From positions 1-63,880 of the forward strand of contig JAJYLN010000014.1 of the NCBI GenBank assembly GCA_021787665.1: a DNA stretch of 63,880 bases, given 5' to 3'. The position numbers and the translations under genes were made by a program. The notes under the pieces are model-generated. The model searched no databases, was not told where the DNA came from, and was given only the letters and a program-made list of their open reading frames with translations. The number at the start of each line of letters is the position of its first letter. The stretch's first letter is position 1. Shown in pieces: positions 8,839 to 17,239 of the stretch. The DNA is from a bacterium. GTDB taxonomy: Bacteria > JAMCPX01.

Positions 8839-9019
8839 GCTACCCCCTTCCCGCATCCTATACCATACCGCGCCGGAGAAGTAAACCAGACGAGCAAAGG
8901 CTGCTGCCTCCTCCGGTAGTATGTCGACGCCGCGCGCCGCGCTTGCATTTATCACGGTGATAATCTACCATCGGGCTGTCACGACAGGGGGTACTCCCCA
9001 CCCCGCAATCACGGCGCGT

Positions 9020-9057
9020 GCGCCCGTAGCTCAGGGGATAGATCGTCGGACTTCGAA
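9020..9057 (+). repeat. Decayed 5' half of tRNA-Arg(TCG), left attachment site of the island
   Basis: 38 bp from the first acceptor base to the end of the anticodon loop (CTTCGAA) match the 5' part of the intact tRNA-Arg at 21129 at 36 of 38 positions. The two differences are GGGG for GTGG in the D loop and GATC for GAGC in the D stem; the second breaks D-stem pairing. After CTTCGAA the tRNA similarity stops abruptly. This fits one of the two attachment repeats left by integration at the palindromic TTCGAA of the anticodon loop. Confidence 0.85.
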
Positions 9058-9449
9058 AACGCCCAGTGGCATTTAAAATATTTCTTGTAATGCCAAACAC
9101 TTGTGCCAACCTATTGATACTGTGAGAGTTTTCCAGCATTATATAGAATGAACAGTTTCTACTGATTGTACAGAAAAGGACTATTTTCACAAAAAAATGG
9201 CAGCAGGTTGGCAGCAAGAAATTGTGCCTTTCACACCTGAGGAAAGATTCAATGTCAATGTTTTCCTCTTCAGAAATGTCATTTAACGCGCAGAGAGCCC
9301 ATCTCTGCCAGATGCTGGAATCAATCAATTCCATATCCAGATTTCCGATAACTTTCAGAACCGTATTGGCACAGACGATCGCCCGGTTCGATGGTAATTG
9401 TTTCTCTACATCTCGATTTTTGTTATAAGTACCTAAAGGAGGAATTGCC
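9058..9449. other. Left end of island, no gene seen
   Basis: 392 bp with no convincing coding frame. It holds inverted short motifs, GTGCCAACCT near 9102 and AGGTTGGCAG near 9205, plus repeated TGCC/GGCA words. These could be recombinase arm sites, but this is only inference. Confidence 0.3.
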
Positions 9450-9596
9450 ATGAAGTTCTGGAAATTCGTTCTCGGCGGCCTCACCTTAGAAGCTGCAAGA
9501 AAAGTCAGAAAGACCGATACAACCTATCCAACGGTTCTGAAGATCGTTGGCATTGTCATTGTTCTGATTATCGTATATATCATGATCTACGGGTGA
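9450..9596 (+). CDS. Small single-span membrane protein (48 aa)
   Basis: An ATG at 9450 preceded by a strong AAAGGAGG site (9435-9442) opens a 48-codon frame. The N-terminal half is amphipathic and basic (LTLEAARKVRKTD). The C-terminal half is one hydrophobic helix (VLKIVGIVIVLIIVYIMIYG) ending at the C-terminus. It is followed six bases later by the XRE gene, so the two form an operon. Function unknown; the charge pattern resembles small type I toxins or phage membrane proteins, but no antisense RNA is visible. Confidence 0.6.
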   Translation: MKFWKFVLGGLTLEAARKVRKTDTTYPTVLKIVGIVIVLIIVYIMIYG

Positions 9597-9602
9597 ACCT
9601 GT

Positions 9603-9803
9603 ATGCCCAACCACAACAACCTCAAGCAAATTAGGAATAAGGCGCTTCTGAGCAAGGCAGAGCTTGCAAGGAAGGCCGGTGTGTCGGTACTCACCATTTC
9701 ACGAATAGAATGCGGCGAGGACTGCAGGATGGACACCAAGAGGAAGGTTATTCAGGCTCTGGGGATGAAGATTACGGAGAAGGGAAAGGTGTTTCCGGGG
9801 TGA
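9603..9803 (+). CDS. XRE-family helix-turn-helix protein (66 aa)
   Basis: A compact lambda-repressor-like DNA-binding protein. LKQIRNKALLSKAELARKAGVSVLTISRIECG spans the HTH, and the rest (RMDTKRKVIQALGMKIT) completes the five-helix domain with a short tail. It lies six bases after the small membrane protein, suggesting a regulator/partner pair. The gene is convergent with the 1181-aa gene (38 bp apart). Single-domain XRE proteins of this size commonly repress their own operon. Confidence 0.85.
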   Translation: MPNHNNLKQIRNKALLSKAELARKAGVSVLTISRIECGEDCRMDTKRKVIQALGMKITEKGKVFPG

Positions 9804-9841
9804 TGATGTAATTGTTTTGACTTTCTGAGGGGTAAGGTCGG

Positions 9842-12800
9842 TTATTCCCTTGCGTTCCGCTGAGGGCGCTGTTCCATATCAAGGACAAGGAATACTACTT
9901 TGACTTCATCAAACGAAGAGCTGTATGTTGTAACAAATCCTATTGGCCTTGAGTCAGTAAATGGTATCTTTTTGAGATCTTGGAATGTGAAACCATCGGG
10001 AACCTCTGATTGGGATATTTCTTGTAAGAAATCTAACACTGAATCAGGTTGTGCTACATAGGAGTATGTTATGTGGAAGAACAGAGGACATATAGAGTAA
10101 CCCAGGAGCTTTTTGAAATGATAAGTAAGATTTTCCCTTGTATCTTGATGTGTCACGGGTTGCTTACACACAACTGCTTCAATTACGCTGAGTTCAAAAC
10201 TACCCTTAGATAATACAAGATCTCGTTTCCCTGGATTTCCTTTTTCGGTGAAACCACCTCTAGATTGATCCCTTACTGACCACCCGAGGAATTCCAATCG
10301 CGCACTCAATAACTGCTGAACCAATGCGGTAATATCATCCTCACAAGAATCAAGCTTAACATCCTTCATCATAGGGACCAGTGAAACAACGCTTGCAGCT
10401 GTGGCACGCACGTGACTAATAATCAGCTCACTAAGTGCATTTGGTGGCCCAGGAAAAACGTTCGCTTGATATAAAGGGGCCATATTTTGGAAATCATATA
10501 TAGCAGTCTTAATGCGTGTAACTGTATCCTCTACCGAGGTAGGAAGTGCTCGAGCATCAAATGGTACACTATTCTTAATTTGTGCCTGAGCTGCTTGTAA
10601 ATATTTTGTATCTCCGAAGAGTTGAATCTGTCGTTTCAATGCGTCAATGGCATCAGTACTACGCCCCATTCGTGAAAGTGCTACAGCTGAATAGGCTATC
10701 ACTTGATCCTGTAATGCAGAGCTCCCAACCTCTTCTAGAGCTTCATAAGCTTGCTCTGGTTGCCCAATTGCTAGGAGTAATAAAGCTCTGTTATAAGTAT
10801 GAATAGCTATATCCTCGTCCCGAACGCCTCGCCATTTACTCATGTCCATATCCGCATCTGTTAGCGCTTGGCGCGCGCGTTTAACATCCAAACCATGGAG
10901 TTGACCGAATAGATTACCTGACAGGAGAATACTTACTCGCACCGCTAATAAATTCACAGCATACGCAACGATATCAGGGTGACGCTGATGTAGTTGTCGA
11001 AAGATTGTTTCGGCTGTATTGAGATTGCCCTTAGGTTTTGAGAGTTCAGAAAGTGCCTTGTAGAAGTTGAGTGTCTCTTGGGCCTTGTTGATCTCGCTTG
11101 GCTCCATTTCGGAGGGTAATGCTGTTTGCGTGATCCCATCGAAGTCTTCTCGAAGAAAACGTAGTCGCAAATTCATGGTAAAGCGAAATAGTTCACGACC
11201 GGGAACCTTGCCTAATGTCTGCATATCCTTTTCTACATCAATAAATTTTGTAGCAGCATCCAATGCACCCGCTGATAACAACCCTTCGATTCGAGCCTGA
11301 ATTTCTGTTAAAGATGACACATCTCCAGCATATTCTGGGGTGAGTTCATTGATACGGGTTTGAATTCGAGTTCGCGTAGAGCGAGGAGCCACTGCAAGCA
11401 GTTGTGCGAGCATCAGAGGTTCATCAGTTTCAAGGATCGCCTGAAGTAAGCTCTCTTGTCCCTTATCCTTAAGAGACACAAGTGCTTTACCGAGATCCGT
11501 CGCAATAGTTTGATCTTCACGTCTACCCAGTGGATTATTCTCGTACTTAGCAGCAAACGCGGCGACACGTCCCTTTTCAGAATGTGTAAAGGCGCCAATT
11601 CGTACGGCATCGACAAGGGCCTCAATAAAATCTTCCGGTAGAGTATCTTCCCACACAGAAATCACACGACACAACACTCGAATGTGTGCACGAAGGGAAC
11701 GAGCTATCTGATCTTTAACCGCAAATTCGTTAGCGCCGGGTTCTTGTCCTTTAGCAAGAAGTGCCCGTATATCTAACGGGAAAAGGATATCTCGCCGTCG
11801 TTCGGGTACCCGTACGGCCAACTGCATAAGAGCAAGTGCGCTAGATGTATCGATCCTATTCGCAGACAATGAATAGTCGCCTTGACGAATGGAGCAAAGA
11901 TATGCATCAACAAAAGGCTCGGGGGAAATTGTTCCGGAAAGTGATCCTTGTGCCACGACATCGAGCGCAGCCGCAAAATTTGGATATCCTAGACCAGTGT
12001 ACGAAAGGGCTGTAATGCATGCGTTGGCAATCTTGAGCAGAATATCGGTCGGCTGTCGAGTTAATTCTGCTCGGATTATGGAAAACATCTGTTCATCAAA
12101 TTGGCGGACCTGGTTAAAGAAGGTTCGTCTGCCTGCTTGCGCATGCATCCACGAAAGTAGTGCTGCAACCTCCCTGGGATCGACCGTAGCCGTTGATAGA
12201 AAGTAACCCAAGACAGAAACTGCATCGGTGAACGCTATCAATCTGGCTGTACGATCATCACGAGTCGTTACTTCACGATCATACGCCCCCCCGCTCAATG
12301 GCCATTCGGCAATTAGCATGCACGAAAGTGCAGAGAACCGTGGTTCAAACAACATATCCGCAAGCAAGACTGGCTCCTGGCGGATCTTGAGCGTGATGAA
12401 CTCTAGAAGCTCTGGACGATCGGCGGCCAGTTCGAACAGAGTCTGCGCCACCGGATGCGGAGCCGGAGACTGGTCAGTATCTTGAGCATCGCGCAGCAGA
12501 AGACGGGTTAGGTTCCACAGGTCTTCGCATGCGTCATCGTCATCCCGTGCGTGCTCAAATTCTCGTCTCTCTAACCAAAGATACCGATCAACAAATGTGG
12601 TCGGAACCGCAGGAATGCGTCCGTCGATTTCAGATGGTGTGAGGCCCGAATCCCGGGCCAAGCTACCAACTAAGCGCTTACGCAATTGATCCCATCCGAA
12701 AAGACTGACATCAGAGCAGAGCACCTTAAATGCAGCCTCACGAAATTCCTGTGCAGTAGTGTTATCCCATACGCTACTGGGCGCAAAGGCATATCCCGAA

Positions 12801-13387
12801 AGTAAGTTGCAACGATCTGCCCAATATCGAAGTCGGGCCGTCAAGGCGAGATATTTTGGTGCTCGTTCCCAGAGCCGCGCAGCTACCCATTCTGGTGCGG
12901 GACATTCTAGAGGTTTGATGTCCTTTGGACTGTTTAGAAAGGTCGCGATTATTGGCTGCAGGGCTGAATCCTCCTGCGCCTTAGAATCGACCTCAAATTT
13001 ACGTTCAAAGCGTCGCTCCAATACAGGGCCTAGTGCCACACGAAGCTCATCGTTTGCTCGTGTTAGAAGATGCGATGAGTTCCTTCTCGCAAATAGGCGC
13101 TTCCAGGTAAGGCGAATCCATCCCAAGGGAACCAGTTCTTCAAACGCTGGTGCACCAGTATGCTGCCGCCGAAGGTCCTCATAGATCGTATGAGCTTTCT
13201 TTGGATCATTCCCGAACTCAATACTCAGATTGAGCAGCAACTTCAGAACTGACTCATCGTTCAATGAGCTGTGGTTCCGTGATTGGAGAACCCTCCATTT
13301 TGACATTGGCAAGTTCCTACTGAGGCGCTCTCGCAAAACGCGACGTTTATCAGTCGGCGAATAACCAAGGCTTTCAAATCTTGACAT
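9842..13387 (-). CDS. Large helical protein with possible PD-(D/E)XK C-terminus; unknown function (candidate defence protein)
   Basis: A 1181-residue protein I do not recognise. No P loop, helicase or membrane segment is visible. Residues ~1-1000 are dominated by amphipathic helices; the part around 700-930 reads like TPR/HEAT-type repeats (e.g. AEIFRQLHQRHPDIVAYAVNLL, IGQPEQAYEALEEV). The C-terminus has a helix ending LEFLGWSVRDQS, then GKRDLVL (Asp ~1056) and SVIEAVVCK (Glu ~1070), the order of motifs in PD-(D/E)XK nucleases, although the usual E-X-K is altered. It lies 214 bp downstream of the SPARTA pair on the same strand inside the island, which suggests an antiphage role by location only. 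Confidence 0.65.
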   Translation of the reverse strand: MSRFESLGYSPTDKRRVLRERLSRNLPMSKWRVLQSRNHSSLNDESVLKLLLNLSIEFGNDPKKAHTIYEDLRRQHTGAPAFEELVPLGWIRLTWKRLFARRNSSHLLTRANDELRVALGPVLERRFERKFEVDSKAQEDSALQPIIATFLNSPKDIKPLECPAPEWVAARLWERAPKYLALTARLRYWADRCNLLSGYAFAPSSVWDNTTAQEFREAAFKVLCSDVSLFGWDQLRKRLVGSLARDSGLTPSEIDGRIPAVPTTFVDRYLWLERREFEHARDDDDACEDLWNLTRLLLRDAQDTDQSPAPHPVAQTLFELAADRPELLEFITLKIRQEPVLLADMLFEPRFSALSCMLIAEWPLSGGAYDREVTTRDDRTARLIAFTDAVSVLGYFLSTATVDPREVAALLSWMHAQAGRRTFFNQVRQFDEQMFSIIRAELTRQPTDILLKIANACITALSYTGLGYPNFAAALDVVAQGSLSGTISPEPFVDAYLCSIRQGDYSLSANRIDTSSALALMQLAVRVPERRRDILFPLDIRALLAKGQEPGANEFAVKDQIARSLRAHIRVLCRVISVWEDTLPEDFIEALVDAVRIGAFTHSEKGRVAAFAAKYENNPLGRREDQTIATDLGKALVSLKDKGQESLLQAILETDEPLMLAQLLAVAPRSTRTRIQTRINELTPEYAGDVSSLTEIQARIEGLLSAGALDAATKFIDVEKDMQTLGKVPGRELFRFTMNLRLRFLREDFDGITQTALPSEMEPSEINKAQETLNFYKALSELSKPKGNLNTAETIFRQLHQRHPDIVAYAVNLLAVRVSILLSGNLFGQLHGLDVKRARQALTDADMDMSKWRGVRDEDIAIHTYNRALLLLAIGQPEQAYEALEEVGSSALQDQVIAYSAVALSRMGRSTDAIDALKRQIQLFGDTKYLQAAQAQIKNSVPFDARALPTSVEDTVTRIKTAIYDFQNMAPLYQANVFPGPPNALSELIISHVRATAASVVSLVPMMKDVKLDSCEDDITALVQQLLSARLEFLGWSVRDQSRGGFTEKGNPGKRDLVLSKGSFELSVIEAVVCKQPVTHQDTRENLTYHFKKLLGYSICPLFFHITYSYVAQPDSVLDFLQEISQSEVPDGFTFQDLKKIPFTDSRPIGFVTTYSSSFDEVKVVFLVLDMEQRPQRNARE

Positions 13388-13601
13388 GGCCGCTCACTGT
13401 CGACTTTTTCAAAGAAAACCACTTCGCTTGGACTTCGACTCGGCATCGTCCTGTGCAAAAAAGTAACGAGGTTTGAATTAAATATTGAGATTTTTTAAAT
13501 ACTACAGTCATCATTTACTACTTTTATTATCTTTACCACTATTTTTAAGTCTTGCCTTATAGGCAGGGGCAATGACAACACATTACACAATCCCAATTTA
13601 C

Positions 13602-15113
13602 TTATATATAGTGCTTAAACGGAAGCACGCCAATGTTTTTCATCGGACCAGCAGTCAATATTTCCCCAATAGCATCGGCAAAACGCAAGGTAACCGGAAC
13701 GCCATCTCCATAGATACAGGCATTATAGTTCAGCTTTGTCAATGCCAATACGTCTCGACAGACTGTTTCAATATCGGCCGTGTCGCGAGTTACCTCAATG
13801 CTAAGCGGATTAGGAGTCTCCATTCCTATTGGTGATTGAAGTCTCGACACGTATCCTTTTGTCCAGAGAAACGCATTTTTATTATCAATCATTAAAGACA
13901 TGCCTCTCGGTACCGGGTATGGGAACTCTCGATAGAGCTTGAATCCGTAATCATCCCTAATCCGAATGCCAACCAACTTCGATTTTCCTTGCGAGCCTTC
14001 TTCGAAGCCTTTCCACTCCTCATCACTAAAATATGTTTTAGCATGAATAAATATCTCTTTTGGAAAGGCATTATTTTTCTCCTTGAATGTCTCTAATGCC
14101 TTTTGTATCAAGTCAGCAGATCCTTCCCGATTCAAGTGAAATTCTTTTTTATCGGGGTTATACCAAGGGCCAAGATTCCCTCGGAAAACCAAACCGTCAC
14201 CTGAGTCGAGAAACATTTGTGCGGCACAGCACGCATATTTGTCATTTGAGTTATTTTCTACACGTTTATAAACAAGTCCGACATAACAGACATCTTTTCT
14301 CACCTCGCCAAGCTTCCATGGCAGTCCGCCGATTTTATAATAGAGGGCTGTAGATAAGCTCCATGCTATAGCAGATTCAAATTTGCGCAGATCTCTTTGA
14401 AGCTTTCCTTTTTCGTTCTTGATCTCGGCATACGCTATGGTACTCTCGCGTATTACCTGTGTAACTATTCTGCTCTCCAGCAGCTTTGCCTTTAACTGAT
14501 TATGGAAATTCTTCTCATACTTATATGCCTCTTGTAGTGCACGGTCTTCTTCAAAAAGAAGCAGTTCAGTCCGAGACTTTCTTGGAAGCCCGATGTTTAT
14601 GTTACCCTCTTTGGGAATTCGGGACTTGGGTCTACAATGCTGGTAAATCGAATCCGGTATTACCACAAGCCAAACTAATACAGGACGCTCTTCCTGCTTC
14701 TGGTATTTGATAAGTGCATCGGCATACAAGTTAACAAGATTGTGAATCCTTTGATGGTCATCAAAATATTGAAGGTACTTGTCTATCGCGTCTTGACTTA
14801 CCTCAAGTTGCACTATCGCGTCGATGTTAATATCGAAATTGTAGGTAGCCTCTATGCCAGGGAAATAAGGACGTGCTATGGAATCGTCAGTTTGATTAAC
14901 CGGCTTGCGCGCTTTCTCTATCCAGCTAATGAGTCTTTTTCTCGACACATCAGCTCCTATAATACCAATTGGGGGTGATTGATACTGTATCTCGTTGCGA
15001 GTATATGGTCCGAATAATGTCAAGCCATCTCTAGGGTCTATAATCTTCTGCTCATACCCGAAGGTCAGAGAGGGCTCTTCGATATAGGTAAGCTTATAAA
15101 GCTTCGTCGTCAT
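13602..15113 (-). CDS. Short prokaryotic Argonaute (MID-PIWI), SPARTA subunit
   Basis: A 503-residue MID-PIWI protein without PAZ or N domains. The C-terminal KLNYNACIYGDGVPVTLRFADAIGEIL is a typical PIWI ending (LTKLN..PVTL..A..G), and FPKEIFIHAKTYFSDEEW belongs to the PIWI core. The first catalytic Asp of active Argonautes is missing (CYVGLVYKR where G-[IV]-D is expected), so it should be cleavage-dead, as in short pAgo systems. It would bind a small guide RNA and, on finding invader DNA, activate its partner. Its start overlaps the end of the TIR-APAZ gene by 20 bp, so the two are translated together. Confidence 0.9.
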   Translation of the reverse strand: MTTKLYKLTYIEEPSLTFGYEQKIIDPRDGLTLFGPYTRNEIQYQSPPIGIIGADVSRKRLISWIEKARKPVNQTDDSIARPYFPGIEATYNFDINIDAIVQLEVSQDAIDKYLQYFDDHQRIHNLVNLYADALIKYQKQEERPVLVWLVVIPDSIYQHCRPKSRIPKEGNINIGLPRKSRTELLLFEEDRALQEAYKYEKNFHNQLKAKLLESRIVTQVIRESTIAYAEIKNEKGKLQRDLRKFESAIAWSLSTALYYKIGGLPWKLGEVRKDVCYVGLVYKRVENNSNDKYACCAAQMFLDSGDGLVFRGNLGPWYNPDKKEFHLNREGSADLIQKALETFKEKNNAFPKEIFIHAKTYFSDEEWKGFEEGSQGKSKLVGIRIRDDYGFKLYREFPYPVPRGMSLMIDNKNAFLWTKGYVSRLQSPIGMETPNPLSIEVTRDTADIETVCRDVLALTKLNYNACIYGDGVPVTLRFADAIGEILTAGPMKNIGVLPFKHYI

Positions 15114-16527
15114 TATGCTCCCTATCTAAAACAGTGTCATCAATGTCTTCGAGCTCATCATCTATTTCGGTATTTAATCCGAGTCTTTCCTTTGACACAG
15201 GATCGTTATAACCATAAGTAGATTCCATCTGGACTGTATACAGAGGCATTTTCAAGGGGAATTGATTATTTAATGGAATGGAGAGCGAATTGTTTTGTGT
15301 CTGCATAGCGGCAATAAAAGCCATCATCTGGTCTCTCCATTGCTCATTGAACCATGTTTTACCCTTCTGTCTTCTACTTGAATGTAGCCTCCTGGGGTCA
15401 TCCCAGATAGTTACTCCATTATCCGAAAACAGAATATGAGACTTTAGGTTAAAGCAAGGATAGGGAAACAGCTTTGCCCTTGATGAGATACCAAAATGCC
15501 AATATCCATTTAGATACTTGCCAAGGATGTTCTTTGTTTTTCTATAGCCGTTTGGATATAGGATATGAACCTTGTTTTTTATCTGCCATTTCCTTGCCTT
15601 GATTGACACTTTATCCTTTGTGAAAAAATAGCAGAGAGATTTGCCAGACATTTCATACCACGCTGTTCCGCTCCTTTTCGCGAGCAAATGAAATACTCTG
15701 TTCAGCAGCCATGTAAGCTGTCTTCGTTCTTCATGCAGCTTATCTCCAGAGCTTTCTATGGTATCGGAAATTGAGATTCTAACCGTTGCGATGGGACTAA
15801 TCTTGGTATCAACAATGCTTATCAAGGTCGTGTCCTCGTTCGAACGGACATCAGCTCTTGGTATTTGGTCATCGAAAGAGATGAGCTGATTGCCATGTAT
15901 TATAACCGGGAATTCCTTTAAGGTACCCAGAACAAGTTTTGCTTCGCTTTCTGATTTGTACTTGAATGAATAAAAATAGTCCGGCAGATTTTCAATCTTC
16001 CACCAATTCGTATAATAAATCTCACGTTTCTTCTTAATAATTGAGTGGTTTGCATGGAGTGTGTTGATTATAACATTGCTAATGTTTGTATTGCTTTTCG
16101 GAACAGAATCCTTTTCAAGTTTCTCAAGCAGAGCTTTTAGTCCCTTAGCCCAATAATCGACCGAGTCAATGTGGTTATATCTGTTCTGGCCGATTCTCGC
16201 ATTGAACAAACTGCTGTCAATTTTTATAGGAATAATGAAGTCGGTTAAGCCGTGTTGTTTCTCAAGACTTCTTGCATATTCGAATTCGTTTATCACCCCG
16301 TCCTTTTGGAAAGTCGTTGCCGAGACAACCAAAACGAATTTGATTGCATTGTTATCCAGAACTTTTTGAATGTCATCCCATAACTTCTCCCCACCTTTAA
16401 GATCAAATAAATCGCACCAGACCTTATACCCAGCAAGCTGGAGCCTAGTAGCAAGCCAACGAGTATATTCATTGTCTTCAGGATTCGAATGACAAACAAA
16501 CAATATATTTCTATCTCCGTTGGCCAT
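15094..16527 (-). CDS. TIR-APAZ effector protein, SPARTA subunit
   Basis: A 477-residue partner of the short Argonaute. Residues ~6-140 form a TIR domain: NILFVCHSNPEDNEYTRWLA, YKVWCDLFDLKGGEKLWDDI, VLVVSATTFQKDG, and the presumed catalytic Glu81 in VINEFEYA. The rest (~150-477) fits the APAZ region that replaces the N and PAZ domains and clamps the Argonaute. In characterised SPARTA systems, guide-target binding makes four complexes assemble and the TIR domains degrade NAD(P)+, killing or arresting the invaded cell. It is the first gene of the pair, and the upstream 270 bp (16528-16800) are AT-rich and probably hold the promoter. Confidence 0.88.
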   Translation of the reverse strand: MANGDRNILFVCHSNPEDNEYTRWLATRLQLAGYKVWCDLFDLKGGEKLWDDIQKVLDNNAIKFVLVVSATTFQKDGVINEFEYARSLEKQHGLTDFIIPIKIDSSLFNARIGQNRYNHIDSVDYWAKGLKALLEKLEKDSVPKSNTNISNVIINTLHANHSIIKKKREIYYTNWWKIENLPDYFYSFKYKSESEAKLVLGTLKEFPVIIHGNQLISFDDQIPRADVRSNEDTTLISIVDTKISPIATVRISISDTIESSGDKLHEERRQLTWLLNRVFHLLAKRSGTAWYEMSGKSLCYFFTKDKVSIKARKWQIKNKVHILYPNGYRKTKNILGKYLNGYWHFGISSRAKLFPYPCFNLKSHILFSDNGVTIWDDPRRLHSSRRQKGKTWFNEQWRDQMMAFIAAMQTQNNSLSIPLNNQFPLKMPLYTVQMESTYGYNDPVSKERLGLNTEIDDELEDIDDTVLDREHNDDEAL

Positions 16528-16883
16528 ATTCTTATTGATATTACCTTCCCCTATTTTATAGGGTACTCTGATATAGGGTTCCTAAACCATGCTTTACCAC
16601 TGTTTCGTACCTTCTGCAAACTCATTCGTGTAAGCCCTCTCAGTGCACTGTGTGGCCTCTATATGTGCACCAAAGCCTTACCACACAGTCAGAACAGCCA
16701 CGGGATACCCTTTTAAGAACAACATAGCTTTAACAGGAAAGGAAATATTTATAGAAAACTCTCCAGTAATCTGATATGTGAATTTTATGGATAACCAGCT
16801 TCCACAAACAGTATCCGAACTTTTAGAACGGTTTGAAAGAAACCATGAACTGGGAACTCTATCTCAGAGTGCTCTATAATATG
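16528..16883. other. AT-rich region upstream of SPARTA, no convincing gene
   Basis: The region between the TIR-APAZ start and the repeat block. A 30-codon plus-strand frame begins at 16788 (MDNQLPQTVSELLERFERN..) and stops at 16880, a few bases before the repeats start. It could be the stub of a gene cut by repeat insertion, but it has no clear ribosome site. Confidence 0.3.
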
Positions 16884-17237
16884 AAAAATATAGGGGTCAA
16901 GCCTACACATTTGACAAGTGTATTTATATGAAAGACAACGGGGTCAAGTCTTAAAAATATAGGGGTCAAGCCTACACATTTGACAAGTGTATTTATATGA
17001 AAGACAACGGGGTCAAGTCTTTACTTTTGATCATTCCAATTCTTCAACAACCGGCTTATCGTCGAGTAATGGAATCCGAGTATGTCGGCAATCTCTTTCT
17101 GACGGTACCCGTACAGCATCACTGCATCATATATTGTTTTGTTCCGTTTGATCCTATTTAACTTCTCTCCGCCAGTGATATCGTTTGACCGTCTGAGCCA
17201 GGATATTCAGAAACAGCGCTCTGTCGGAATCGTTTCG
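16884..17237. repeat. RAYT-derived repeat, copies A1 (short) and A2 (long)
   Basis: A 69-bp unit starting AAAAATATAGGGGTCAAG (16884-16952) is followed directly by a longer copy from 16953. A2 matches the copies at 20067-20970 for about 285 bp, up to TCGGAATCGTTTCG, where the intact RAYT element interrupts it. On the minus strand A2 encodes the C-terminal helix-turn-helix of a RAYT transposase (YRQKEIADILGFHYSTISR). Confidence 0.85.
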
Positions 17238-17239
17238 AA

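Noticed and set aside
8858-9484. Open frame across the left end of the island on the minus strand
   Set aside because: It spans the tRNA half copy and has no coding character; I looked for an integrase here and found none.
9842-16527. The 1181-aa gene as a third SPARTA subunit
   Set aside because: There is a 214-bp AT-rich gap and no overlap, and known SPARTA needs only two proteins. Kept as a neighbour, not a subunit.
16788-16880. A 30-codon plus-strand ORF upstream of the repeats
   Set aside because: No ribosome site and no recognisable sequence; recorded only in the intergenic entry.
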